A stretch of DNA of 62,895 nt from Coprobacillus sp. CAG:826. GTDB lineage: Bacteria; Bacillota_I; Bacilli_A; RFN20; CAG-826. The DNA is taken from contig FR897045.1 in assembly GCA_000437235.1 (NCBI GenBank), positions 101,891 to 164,785 of the forward strand. The letters are read 5' to 3'. Each line of letters begins with the position of its first letter. The stretch's first letter is position 1. Made by a program: the position numbers and the translations under genes. Positions 42,778-51,231 of this stretch are shown in pieces. The notes under the pieces are model-generated. The model had not been told where the DNA came from. It did no database searches and saw only the letters and a list, made by a program, of their open reading frames with translations.

Positions 42778-42791
42778 GCCAAGAGTGCTAA
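42765..42791. promoter_or_regulatory. CIRCE operator (HrcA site) at htpG
   Basis: TTAGCACTG-N9-GAGTGCTAA, matching the CIRCE consensus TTAGCACTC-N9-GAGTGCTAA at 17 of 18 arm bases (G for C at 42773). It overlaps the -35 of htpG, the usual arrangement for HrcA repression. The hrcA gene is not in the window. Confidence 0.9.
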
Positions 42792-42848
42792 AAAATATAA
42801 ACGATTAAGATTGTATAATTGGCACAAAATATTTTAGAGGTGAACGAT

Positions 42849-44453
42849 ATGAAGAATCCTTTTCATAAAATGATGTTTCTATTAGCCACAGTAGCGGTAA
42901 TTTTCTCCACGCTTTCTTTGCTTAATTATCGAGAAGAAGACCTTATACAACCGAATGAAAATCAAATACAAAATTTTTTTAAAAAGCCAATAAAAAAAGA
43001 AAGTGAAGAAGTGTTTGAACCCCTTTCTTCTTTATATAAAGACAATAAAATTCATCATGCCGATAGCATGCTTCAAGAAGAAAATATTATTTATTACATT
43101 CAAGAAAACACTATTCTTCGTTTTGATGAAGAAACGCTAGAATTTCAGTCCTATGCTTTATCTTCTTTTTACCCTGTTGAAATGCAGATTTATCAACATC
43201 AACTCATTGTTTTTGGTGTCACTTCTAATGAAAAAATCATTGAAATTGATCAAGATAAATCTTTTCCTTATGCGGATTATGAATTTCAAATTGTGTTTTT
43301 AGAAAAGAAAAATCTGAAGAAAATCCGACAAATTCATTTTTATCATTGCTATTATATTGAGTCGCAAATTATGAATGGAAAAATGTATTTTTCTTTGGGA
43401 ACTACAGACATCGTAAACAAAGAAACTCAAGAATTCATTTATCCACGTTATAAAGATAGCTTTTATCCATTAGAACAAAAATTATCAAGCGATCAAATCT
43501 TTATGATGCAAGATGGACAGCCTGTGATGTCGATGACGCTTTTATGTAAATTGAATCTAGATTTTTTGTTTAGTAATGTTACGATGATTGGGCTACTGGG
43601 CATAGATGGAATGATTCAAATAACCCCTTCCTATGTGATTGTTTCTTGCTCTTCCTATCAAAAAATCATGTACACACATTTTTTATTCTTCTCTTTACGT
43701 CAATTTTCTTATGAAGGAAAAGTAACGTTAAAAGGATATTTAATGAACGTAGAAGCGATGAATGTATATGAGGATTATTTTCGCGTATTGTTATCCTATT
43801 ATGAAGAAGAAGGCGCTTTCCACCAAGTATACAATGTCCGTATTTCTAATTTTCAGGTTTTGTCTACCAAGGAAGTAGCGCCTTTAGAAAACATTTATTG
43901 TATGCGGTATAAAGATAATTTCCTTTATATCTCTGCTTTTCAATATATTGATCCTTTATATGTTCTTGATTTTTCTAACCCGATGAAAATTCAAACTATT
44001 TTAAAAAAGAAAACACAATGGGTACAAGAATATATTGAAATCCACGATAATTTTATTTTTACAGTAGGTAGGAAAATAGACCAAGATTTAATGCCCAAAG
44101 AGACGGTTTTTAGCATCCTTCATCCAGAGACACTCGATGTATTAAATAGCTATACATTAGATGAAAATATTTCCTTACAAGTAATATGGGATGAAAGGTC
44201 TGTAATTCAAAGAGATAACGAGTGGTTCTTTTTAGGATTTATTGAACAGAAATCATTTATTTTTCGTATAAAGATAACAACTTCTATAGAATATTTAACA
44301 CCGATTTTGCTCTATGAAAATTGGTTACAACGTGCAACTTTTGGTCAAAAGTACTTCATCGCTTTTGGCTATGAAGGCCTCTATTTATATCATATAGATG
44401 ATTTTTCTTTAGCAAAAACTTTTACCTATCAAAGAAAAGATGAAAATCGCTAA
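42849..44453 (+). CDS. Membrane-anchored beta-propeller-like protein
   Basis: 534 residues. The N-terminus has a hydrophobic anchor (HKMMFLLATVAVIFSTLSLL), the rest is predicted outside the cell and rich in beta strands and aromatic residues. A central block, MRYKDNFLYISAFQYIDPLY then VLDFSNPMKIQ, resembles the PF09826 'beta-propeller, secreted' family (R-x-x-Y-x-V-T-F-x-Q-x-DPLYVIDLSNP). Low sequence similarity elsewhere means the assignment is tentative. The ATG at 42849 is preceded by AGAGGTGA; an upstream in-frame TTG at 42819 overlaps the putative -10 box. It is followed 59 bases later by a gene of unknown function. Confidence 0.5.
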   Translation: MKNPFHKMMFLLATVAVIFSTLSLLNYREEDLIQPNENQIQNFFKKPIKKESEEVFEPLSSLYKDNKIHHADSMLQEENIIYYIQENTILRFDEETLEFQSYALSSFYPVEMQIYQHQLIVFGVTSNEKIIEIDQDKSFPYADYEFQIVFLEKKNLKKIRQIHFYHCYYIESQIMNGKMYFSLGTTDIVNKETQEFIYPRYKDSFYPLEQKLSSDQIFMMQDGQPVMSMTLLCKLNLDFLFSNVTMIGLLGIDGMIQITPSYVIVSCSSYQKIMYTHFLFFSLRQFSYEGKVTLKGYLMNVEAMNVYEDYFRVLLSYYEEEGAFHQVYNVRISNFQVLSTKEVAPLENIYCMRYKDNFLYISAFQYIDPLYVLDFSNPMKIQTILKKKTQWVQEYIEIHDNFIFTVGRKIDQDLMPKETVFSILHPETLDVLNSYTLDENISLQVIWDERSVIQRDNEWFFLGFIEQKSFIFRIKITTSIEYLTPILLYENWLQRATFGQKYFIAFGYEGLYLYHIDDFSLAKTFTYQRKDENR

Positions 44454-44472
44454 TTTTCTTTATCATCTTTTA

Positions 44473-44481
44473 TGGTATAAT
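44473..44481 (+). promoter_or_regulatory. Extended -10 promoter of the membrane protein gene
   Basis: TGG-TATAAT, 32 bases upstream of the ATG at 44513. No good -35 box is seen. Confidence 0.55.
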
Positions 44482-44512
44482 ACTATTAATTTATGAATAG
44501 GAGAAATCGCCC

Positions 44513-45505
44513 ATGGAAGAAAATAAAGAAGAAGTAATTGCTGAAGAAGTAGTCGAATCAAAAACTAAAGTTGAAGAATTAGAAACAAAAGAAGAAAAAG
44601 AGACGAAAAAAATTTCAAAAGAAAAGACTTTTCAAAAGATAGAAGAAAATCGTAAAGCCTTTTTTGACGCATATAACAAGCAAAAAAAGCAAAACACATT
44701 ACTAATTGTTTTATTCGGTTTAGTTGCTATTGGGGTCTTCTTAGGATTAAACAAATATTTCTATATTGCGCTTATCATTGTTGTAGTATTAATGGTAGGA
44801 CTATATTTCTACTCTAAATCAATGAAAAACTCAATGGAAAAGAAAATTCAAGATTATATTTCTGAATTTTATAATCTTTCCAATGATTTTGCTTTTTCTA
44901 AAACCGCTTTTAATAGTTTAACGTTTGAACCCCAAACAAAAATAGAAGAAAAAGATTTCATTGATTCCGGTTTTATTAATGGTATTACGCATGTAGGAAG
45001 CCGTAATATGGTAAAAGGAAAGTTAGGAGAAATGAATTTCCTAGCTTTTGATTGTGTGGCTAAAATTGTTGTCAAGAATAAAGAAGAAGTGTGCTTCTTA
45101 GGAAAATTCTTTACTTTCCAACAACCTAATAACTACGAATATAAAACGTTGCTTTATGTACCTTCAAAAGACCCAAATGGCGCCGGACCTAATGATTTAG
45201 AAGGACTAGAAGAAAAGAAGGAATTAGGAAATTCTCATTTAAGAATTTGGAGTAATGATCCCAATGTCAGTCATATTCTTACCAAAAAAGTTTATGATGC
45301 TCTAGCTCAGTTTGAACCGAATGATTGTTTGGTGGATGTCGCTATCAGTATCAAAGAAGATAAGATTTATGTAGCATTAAGCTATGAAAATGAATTGATG
45401 GTCTTACCTTTAACTGAACCATTTAAAGAAGGGCCAACCCTTCAATATGCTGAAGATTTGAAAAAAGTTTCGTCCCTTATGGAAGTCCTTCATATTAAGG
45501 CCTAA
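44513..45505 (+). CDS. Membrane protein of unknown function with cytoplasmic coiled N-terminus
   Basis: I do not recognise this gene with confidence. The N-terminal 60 residues are highly charged (Glu/Lys, EENKEEVIAEEVVESK) and could be coiled-coil. Two closely spaced hydrophobic segments follow (about 62-102). The C-terminal 220 residues form a soluble domain with GKLGEMNFLAFDCVAKI and SYENELMVLPL. The layout resembles DUF3137-type proteins, but I cannot confirm it. AGGAGA precedes the ATG. It has its own extended -10 promoter and is followed by the hydrogenase control region. Confidence 0.7.
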   Translation: MEENKEEVIAEEVVESKTKVEELETKEEKETKKISKEKTFQKIEENRKAFFDAYNKQKKQNTLLIVLFGLVAIGVFLGLNKYFYIALIIVVVLMVGLYFYSKSMKNSMEKKIQDYISEFYNLSNDFAFSKTAFNSLTFEPQTKIEEKDFIDSGFINGITHVGSRNMVKGKLGEMNFLAFDCVAKIVVKNKEEVCFLGKFFTFQQPNNYEYKTLLYVPSKDPNGAGPNDLEGLEEKKELGNSHLRIWSNDPNVSHILTKKVYDALAQFEPNDCLVDVAISIKEDKIYVALSYENELMVLPLTEPFKEGPTLQYAEDLKKVSSLMEVLHIKA

Positions 45506-45555
45506 TTATTTGGTAAAAAAAGGTAACATATAGAAAAATATATATAAGTTATATA

Positions 45556-45584
45556 TTGAAATATATAAAAGTATTCGTTAGAAT
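45556..45584 (+). promoter_or_regulatory. Predicted promoter of the hydrogenase operon
   Basis: TTGAAA (45556-45561), 17-bp spacer, TAGAAT (45579-45584). Transcription would start near 45591, giving a leader of about 30 bases with GGGAGGG as ribosome binding site. The -10 box is inside the large palindrome at 45567-45600. Confidence 0.6.
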
Positions 45585-45600
45585 ATTAGCGAATACTTTT
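45567..45600. promoter_or_regulatory. Long palindrome over the hydrogenase promoter, candidate operator
   Basis: AAAAGTATTCGTTA (45567-45580) and TAGCGAATACTTTT (45587-45600) are complementary over 14 positions with one mismatch (a G-U pair in RNA), around a six-base centre. It covers the -10 and the transcription start. A smaller palindrome, AATATATA-n5-TATATATT (45537-45557), lies just upstream, over the -35 start. It could instead be a terminator of the preceding gene, but then no promoter would be left for the hydrogenase genes. No match to the Rex half-site TTGTGA is visible. Confidence 0.55.
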
Positions 45601-45621
45601 TAAGTTTTAGGGAGGGCATAT

Positions 45622-46110
45622 ATGGCTCATTTAAGTGAAGCTGCGGTCAAGCAAATTCATGAGATCATTAACCGCTATAAGGATGAAAGAACTCCTTTAA
45701 TGATGATCTTAAGTGACATCCAAAAAGAGTATGGCTACATTCCTTTAGAGGTACAAGAAGTTGTATCCGAAGAAACAGGGATTTCGATAGCAGAAATTTA
45801 TGGCGTTGTCACATTCTATTCTTTCTTTTCCCTTAATCCAAAAGGTCGCTATGTGATCGGCTGTTGTTTAGGGACTGCTTGTTATGTTAAAGGAGCACAA
45901 CAAGTTATTGACAAATTCTCCGATATTTTAGGCATTCAACCTGGTGAAACCACCGAAGATGGTATGTTTACTATTGATGCCTTACGCTGCATTGGTGCAT
46001 GTGGTATCGCACCAGCCGTTTCTATTAACGGTAAGGTTTATCCAAAAGTGGCTGTAAATGATGTGCCTCACATCATTGATGAATATCGTAAATTAGGAGG
46101 TGAGCAATAA
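45622..46110 (+). CDS. NADH/ferredoxin hydrogenase subunit, NuoE-like (HydC/HndA)
   Basis: 162 residues, thioredoxin-like [2Fe-2S] protein. The cluster ligands lie in GCCLGTACYVKG and RCIGACGIAP, matching NuoE/HydC. It belongs to a three-gene FeFe hydrogenase complex with the NuoF-like and catalytic subunits that follow. GGGAGGG precedes the ATG; the stop overlaps the next start by one base (TAATG), so both are translationally coupled. Confidence 0.93.
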   Translation: MAHLSEAAVKQIHEIINRYKDERTPLMMILSDIQKEYGYIPLEVQEVVSEETGISIAEIYGVVTFYSFFSLNPKGRYVIGCCLGTACYVKGAQQVIDKFSDILGIQPGETTEDGMFTIDALRCIGACGIAPAVSINGKVYPKVAVNDVPHIIDEYRKLGGEQ

Positions 46111-48005
46111 TGCTACATTCTGTTGAAGAATTTGAAAAGAAAGTGAGCACTTGCTCGCACTGCTTAGATCAAAAATTTGCTGGTCTTGAAGGCAAACGTG
46201 CAATCGTGTTATGTGGTGGTACCGGATGTTTATCCAGCCATTCTCACGAAATTAAAGAAAAATTTGAACAATTAATTCACGAAAAAGGAATGGAAAATGA
46301 AGTAACCGTTAACCACGTTGGTTGCTTTGGTTTCTGCTCTCAAGGACCTTTCGTTAAGATTTATCCTGAAGATACCCTTTATCGTTTAGTAAAACTTGAA
46401 GATGTTGAAGAAATCTTCGAAAAAGATATTCTCAATCATGAAGTTGTGGAACGTTTATTATTCGTTGATCCAGCAACCCATGAAAAAGTCGCAAAACAAG
46501 ATGATATTAACTTCTACAAAAAGCAAGTTCGTATTGCTTTACATGGTTGCGGAAAAATCAACCCAGAAGACATCAATGAAGCTTTAGGCGAAGGTGCTTT
46601 CCAAGGATTAATCCGCGCTCTTTCCATGAAGAGAGAAGACGTCATTAAAGAAGTTTTAGATGCTGGCTTACGCGGTCGTGGTGGCGGTGGCTTCCCAACC
46701 GGTCGTAAATGGCAATTTGCTTTTGCTCAAGATAACGATGAAAAATACGTTGTCTGTAATGGTGATGAAGGTGACCCAGGTGCCTTTATGGACCGTTCCA
46801 TTTTGGAAGGTAACCCACTCAACGTTATCGAAGGTATGATGATTGCTGGTTATGCAATTGGCGCGAAAAATGGTTATTTCTATGTTCGTGCTGAATACCC
46901 AATCGCCGTCAATCGTTTACGTATCGCCATTCAACAAGCCAAAGAACTTGGTTTATTAGGTGAAAATATTTTAGGTACTGGTTTCTCTTTTGATGTCCAT
47001 ATTCGTTTAGGCGCTGGCGCTTTCGTGTGTGGTGAAGAAACCGCCTTATTAAATTCTATTGAAGGTCAACGTGGTATGCCACGTCCAAGACCACCATTCC
47101 CAGCTGTTAAAGGTTTATGGGAAAAACCAACTATCATTAATAACGTTGAAACCTTAGCGTGCGTTCCTTTCATTTTAAGAGAAGGCGCAAAGAAATTTGC
47201 TAGCTATGGTACCGAAAAATCAAAAGGTACCAAAGTCTTCGCTTTAGGTGGAAAGATTAATAACGTTGGCTTAGTAGAAATTCCAATGGGAACTACTTTA
47301 AGAGAATTAATTTATGATATCGGCGGTGGCATTCCAAATGGTAAGGAATTCAAAGCTATTCAAACTGGCGGACCTTCCGGTGGATGCTTAACCAAAGAAT
47401 ATTTAGATACTCCAATCGATTTTGATAACTTAGTTGCTTTAGGATCCATGATGGGTTCTGGTGGCGCTATCGTTATGGATGAAGATAACTGTATGGTTGA
47501 CGTTGCTAAATTCTATCTTGAATTTATTTGTGACGAATCCTGCGGTAAATGCTCTCCATGCCGTATTGGTACCAAGAGAATGTTAGAAATCTTAACCAAG
47601 ATTACCAATGGTAAAGGTACCATGGAAGATTTAGAAGCTCTAGAAGAATTAGCACAATCCGTTAAGACGGGCTCACTTTGTGGTTTAGGACAAACCGCTC
47701 CAAACCCAATTCTTTCTACCTTATCTCACTTCCGTGATGAATATTTAGCACACATCGTTGATAAGAGATGTCCAGCTAAAGTCTGTAAGCATTTAATGCA
47801 ATACCATATTGAAGAGAATAAGTGCGTTGGTTGTGGACTCTGTGCTCGTAACTGTCCAGTTGCTGCTATCCATAAAACGGATAAGATTCCAGCCGGAAAA
47901 CCAGAAACTACACCACTTCGTATTCATCTCATTGATCAAGAAAAATGTATCAAGTGTGGCTTATGTCAAGCAAACTGCCGCTTTGGTGCAATCGTAAAGA
48001 AGTAA
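46110..48005 (+). CDS. NADH/ferredoxin hydrogenase subunit, NuoF-like (HydB/HndC)
   Basis: 631 residues in four parts: an N-terminal [2Fe-2S] thioredoxin-like domain (about 1-130; CGGTGC, GCFGFCS), the FMN/NADH domain (RGRGGGGFPTGRKW, GDEGDPGAFMDRS, GAFVCGEETALL), a [4Fe-4S] site ESCGKCSPCRIG, and a C-terminal two-cluster ferredoxin domain (CVGCGLCARNCP, CIKCGLCQANCR). This is the flavin subunit that exchanges electrons with NADH. In bifurcating hydrogenases it is the site where NADH and reduced ferredoxin are combined. Confidence 0.94.
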   Translation: MLHSVEEFEKKVSTCSHCLDQKFAGLEGKRAIVLCGGTGCLSSHSHEIKEKFEQLIHEKGMENEVTVNHVGCFGFCSQGPFVKIYPEDTLYRLVKLEDVEEIFEKDILNHEVVERLLFVDPATHEKVAKQDDINFYKKQVRIALHGCGKINPEDINEALGEGAFQGLIRALSMKREDVIKEVLDAGLRGRGGGGFPTGRKWQFAFAQDNDEKYVVCNGDEGDPGAFMDRSILEGNPLNVIEGMMIAGYAIGAKNGYFYVRAEYPIAVNRLRIAIQQAKELGLLGENILGTGFSFDVHIRLGAGAFVCGEETALLNSIEGQRGMPRPRPPFPAVKGLWEKPTIINNVETLACVPFILREGAKKFASYGTEKSKGTKVFALGGKINNVGLVEIPMGTTLRELIYDIGGGIPNGKEFKAIQTGGPSGGCLTKEYLDTPIDFDNLVALGSMMGSGGAIVMDEDNCMVDVAKFYLEFICDESCGKCSPCRIGTKRMLEILTKITNGKGTMEDLEALEELAQSVKTGSLCGLGQTAPNPILSTLSHFRDEYLAHIVDKRCPAKVCKHLMQYHIEENKCVGCGLCARNCPVAAIHKTDKIPAGKPETTPLRIHLIDQEKCIKCGLCQANCRFGAIVKK

Positions 48006-48018
48006 GGAGAGAAGAACA

Positions 48019-49791
48019 ATGGCAAAAGTAAATATTAAAATTGAAGGACACTCCTATCAAGTTGAAGAAGGACTTACCATTTTAGAAGCTGCACGTGCTT
48101 GTGGCTATGAAATTCCTTCCTTATGTAATTATAATCATGGCGAATGCTCTCGCGGTTCTTGCCGTGTTTGCTTAGTCGAAGTGAAAGGTGCTAGAGGCTT
48201 AGTTGCTTCTTGTGTATATCCAGTCAATGAAGGAATGGAAATCACCATTTCTTCACCAAAAGCAACTTCCGCTCGTCGCGTGAATGTCGAATTATTATTA
48301 TCCAACCACAATCAATCTTGCTTACAATGTGAAAAAGCAGGACACTGTGAATTACTTCATGTCGCTCACTTGGTTGGCGCTCGTGAAGGAATGTTCGCTG
48401 GAGCAAAAACTCCCGCAACTTTAGACGAATTAAGTCCATCCCTTATCCGTGATACCAGTAAGTGTATCCTTTGCGGACGTTGCGTTTCCCGCTGTCAAGC
48501 CGCTCACGGTAATGGCATTTTAGGGTTTGAAAACCGTGGCTTTAAAACGATTGTTGGCCCTGCATTCAATCGTTCCTTTAGTAAATCACCATGTTTACTT
48601 TGTGGACAATGTGTTACCGTTTGTCCAACAGGTGCTTTGATGGAAAAGAGCGATATCGAATTAGTGGATGATGCCTTTAGAAGCGGAAAAACCGTTATCG
48701 TTCAAACCGCTCCAGCCGTCCGTGCGGCTTTAGGTGAAGAATTTGGCTTCCCAATTGGCACACGTGTCACTGGAAAAATGGTTGCAGCTTTACATCGTTT
48801 AGGCTTCTATCGTGTATATGACGTCAACTTTGGTGCTGACTTAACCATTATGGAAGAATCTAACGAATTAATTGAACGTATTAAAAATGGTGGAGCACTT
48901 CCAATGATTACCTCCTGTTCTCCAGGTTGGGTAAACTATGCAGAATACTATTATAGTGATGTTTTACCACACTTATCTTCTTGCAAATCTCCACATGAAA
49001 TGGAAGGTGCAATTATTAAATCGTACTTTGCTGAAAAGAACAATTTAAATCCAGAAGATATCTTCGTGGTTTCCATTATGCCATGTACCGCGAAAAAATA
49101 TGAAAAAGAACGTGAAGAATTACGCTCTAGCGAAGGTTATAAAGACGTTGATGCTGTTTTAACTACAAGAGAACTTGCAAAACTCATCAAACGTGCGGGT
49201 ATTAACTTTGCTAAATTACCTGATGAACCATTTGATCAAGATTTATTAGGTGACTATACTGGTGCTGGTGTCATCTTTGGCGCGACTGGTGGTGTGATGG
49301 AAGCGGCTTTAAGAACGGCTTATCATACTTTGACAGGTAAAGAACATGAAGCCATCGACTTTACGGAAGTCCGTGGATTAGAAGGCTTAAAAGAAGCTAC
49401 TTTAAATATTAATGGATTAGAAATCCGTGTCGCTGTTGCAAGTGGTATGAGAAATGCTAAACCATTATTAGACGATATCCGTGCTGGCAAGAGCCCATAT
49501 CACTTCATTGAAATTATGGGATGTCCAGGTGGTTGTATCAATGGTGGTGGACAACCTCTTGTTCAACCATGTTTCTTACCAAACGAAGGTCTTGATATTT
49601 TAGATACTTATAGAGCTAAACGTGCGAAAACCCTTTATGATGAAGATAAAGATTTACCACTTCGTCAATCGCATAACAACCCACAAATCCAAGACTTATA
49701 CAAAGACTATTTAGGCGAAATCGGTGGACACCGTGCGCATGAATTACTTCATACACATTATAACGATCACCGTGAACGTTTCCCTAAGTAA
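48019..49791 (+). CDS. FeFe hydrogenase catalytic subunit (HydA/HndD)
   Basis: 590 residues. The N-terminal domain holds a [2Fe-2S] (CNYNHGECSRGSCRVC), a His-Cys [4Fe-4S] (HNQSCLQCEKAGHC), and two [4Fe-4S] clusters (CILCGRCVSRC, CLLCGQCVTVC). The H-cluster domain shows L1 as TSCSPGW (Cys300, Ser301), L2 MPCTAKKYE (Cys356) and L3 MGCPGGCINGGGQP (Cys502, Cys506). L1 usually reads TSCCPxW; the position that aligns with the cluster ligand is serine here, and an extra cysteine (Cys322, SSCKSP) lies nearby. H2 production with NADH/ferredoxin is the family role. The HydEFG maturases are not in the window. Confidence 0.93.
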   Translation: MAKVNIKIEGHSYQVEEGLTILEAARACGYEIPSLCNYNHGECSRGSCRVCLVEVKGARGLVASCVYPVNEGMEITISSPKATSARRVNVELLLSNHNQSCLQCEKAGHCELLHVAHLVGAREGMFAGAKTPATLDELSPSLIRDTSKCILCGRCVSRCQAAHGNGILGFENRGFKTIVGPAFNRSFSKSPCLLCGQCVTVCPTGALMEKSDIELVDDAFRSGKTVIVQTAPAVRAALGEEFGFPIGTRVTGKMVAALHRLGFYRVYDVNFGADLTIMEESNELIERIKNGGALPMITSCSPGWVNYAEYYYSDVLPHLSSCKSPHEMEGAIIKSYFAEKNNLNPEDIFVVSIMPCTAKKYEKEREELRSSEGYKDVDAVLTTRELAKLIKRAGINFAKLPDEPFDQDLLGDYTGAGVIFGATGGVMEAALRTAYHTLTGKEHEAIDFTEVRGLEGLKEATLNINGLEIRVAVASGMRNAKPLLDDIRAGKSPYHFIEIMGCPGGCINGGGQPLVQPCFLPNEGLDILDTYRAKRAKTLYDEDKDLPLRQSHNNPQIQDLYKDYLGEIGGHRAHELLHTHYNDHRERFPK

Positions 49792-49810
49792 TTAGTTTAA
49801 AAACAAAAAT

Positions 49811-49846
49811 AAAAGCTGTAGCTAGTTGATTAGCCACAGCTTTTTT
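49811..49846. terminator. Bidirectional terminator after the hydrogenase operon
   Basis: AAAGCTGTAGCTA (49812-49824) pairs with TAGCCACAGCTTT (49831-49843, one mismatch), followed by six T. The opposite strand also ends in a T run, so it also serves the leftward hydrolase gene. Confidence 0.8.
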
Positions 49847-49855
49847 CTTTATGTT

Positions 49856-50959
49856 TTAGTTTTGAAATTTAATTACAATCGCTTTATTTCTTCTAAAGAT
49901 ATTATATAACTTTAATAGGTAGCGGATGTTTTTATGTTTCATTTTATATTTATTAAATAAGACAGAAACGACGTTTTTCATGTTAGCAAACTCTAAAAGA
50001 TTATTGGGTTTTAAAGAGGCAATGAAAGAATTTAAATCTTCGGTCAAACCATTTTTATCTTCTTCACTCATAGAAGCAATTAAAGCATCTACTTCCTCTT
50101 TAATGTGGTTAGAATCTTCATTAAAGGCAAAAGCTTCTACAAAATGATCACACTCAATGTACCAATAGAAAGGATTATGTTGATCTAAACCTTTAGAATC
50201 ACTTTTAACGATAATCGGTGGAACATCTAATTCAAAGAGACGTCCGACAATACCACCATTCGGAATGACATGAATAATACGGTCACGCATTAAATTAAGA
50301 ACATTTGCATCTAAGGTTCCAGGATAGAAACCAGGTCCATCTAAAGAATAGACTTTTACAATACGCTTTTGTACTTCTTCGGTAGTGTATAAACTTGAAT
50401 AAACGGAAAGGTTTCCGCCTTTTGAATGACCGCCGATAAAGATTTCTTTATTAGGATAAAGTGAAGCAATTTTTGTTAAATAGTAACTAGAATCCTTTTG
50501 GGCGGGAATAGGAAAGACCGAAAGCATACTCACGTCTTCAGCCCAGCCCACTAAAGAATCATCCGTGCCACGAAAAGTAATATAAAGCTGAAAATCATCA
50601 ATTATAAATGTCAAAGCGGCAAATTGCTTAGATTCTGTAACACTTACGTGGTTGATAAAGTTACACACACGTATATTCTTATAGCGCTTTTTCTCAATAA
50701 TCATCTTGGCAACTTTAAACATATCTTTAGGGATGATAAGGCCTAAAGATAATTTCTTTTCATCTTTCCCTTTGAAATATTCTAAGATAAGTTCATCAAT
50801 TTTTCTTTCTTCGGTGGAAGGAAAAGTGGCAATCAAATGATCAAAATCAAGGAAGGATACCATATTAAGAATTAAAGCATCTATCACATTAAATGGTCGC
50901 TCTTCAAAAGTTAAATCCCCTCTCCATTTAATGTAATCAAACATATTGTAATGTGTCAT
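49856..50959 (-). CDS. DUF2974-type alpha/beta hydrolase (Mbeg1-like)
   Basis: 367 residues. The nucleophile elbow GGHSKGGNLS (GxSxG) marks a lipase-like alpha/beta hydrolase, and the FDYIKWRGDLTFEERPFNVIDALIL start is typical of DUF2974. The family's substrate is unknown. The ATG at 50959 follows GGGAGG; an in-frame upstream start (50980) precedes that site. It is transcribed alone and convergently with hydA. Confidence 0.85.
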   Translation of the reverse strand: MTHYNMFDYIKWRGDLTFEERPFNVIDALILNMVSFLDFDHLIATFPSTEERKIDELILEYFKGKDEKKLSLGLIIPKDMFKVAKMIIEKKRYKNIRVCNFINHVSVTESKQFAALTFIIDDFQLYITFRGTDDSLVGWAEDVSMLSVFPIPAQKDSSYYLTKIASLYPNKEIFIGGHSKGGNLSVYSSLYTTEEVQKRIVKVYSLDGPGFYPGTLDANVLNLMRDRIIHVIPNGGIVGRLFELDVPPIIVKSDSKGLDQHNPFYWYIECDHFVEAFAFNEDSNHIKEEVDALIASMSEEDKNGLTEDLNSFIASLKPNNLLEFANMKNVVSVLFNKYKMKHKNIRYLLKLYNIFRRNKAIVIKFQN

Positions 50960-50980
50960 AAAAAAACCTCCCTTTACCAA

Positions 50981-51196
50981 TACTTTAAATAATTTTCAAA
51001 AGAAAATAAAGAAAAAAACATAAATACTTTAATTGAGCCTAAAATCTGCTACTGAAATGGGAAATGGATTTTTGAGGAATAAGTTGGTTTTTTATCAATT
51101 TAACGTGCATACAAAAAAATTAATAACGCATATAAAATAAAAAATAATGTAGAAGAATAAATGATAATGAAGAAAAATATATTTTTCTTCGAAGAC
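50981..51196. other. AT-rich intergenic stretch upstream of cysS
   Basis: Between the leftward hydrolase and cysS about 270 bases are free of genes. I see no T-box (the GGTGGNACC-type sequence common before cysS is absent), RNA gene or repeat in it. It likely holds only the two divergent promoters. Confidence 0.5.
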
Positions 51197-51197
51197 A

Positions 51198-51206
51198 TGT
51201 TATAAT
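51198..51206 (+). promoter_or_regulatory. Extended -10 promoter of cysS
   Basis: TGT-TATAAT, about 26 bases upstream of the start codon. GGGAGGA (51218-51224) is the ribosome binding site. Confidence 0.6.
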
Positions 51207-51231
51207 GTCTAATACTAGGGAGGAATAGATG

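Noticed and set aside
45567..45600. Simple terminator for the preceding membrane gene
   Set aside because: The T run is short and broken (TTTTTAAG), it covers a good promoter -10, and no other promoter would be left for the hydrogenase genes. Kept as the main alternative.
45506..45621. Rex operator at the hydrogenase promoter
   Set aside because: No TTGTGA-n6-TCACAA-like sequence; the palindrome has a different core.
50981..51231. T-box upstream of cysS
   Set aside because: No specifier/antiterminator pair and no GGTGGNACC-type sequence in the AT-rich leader.
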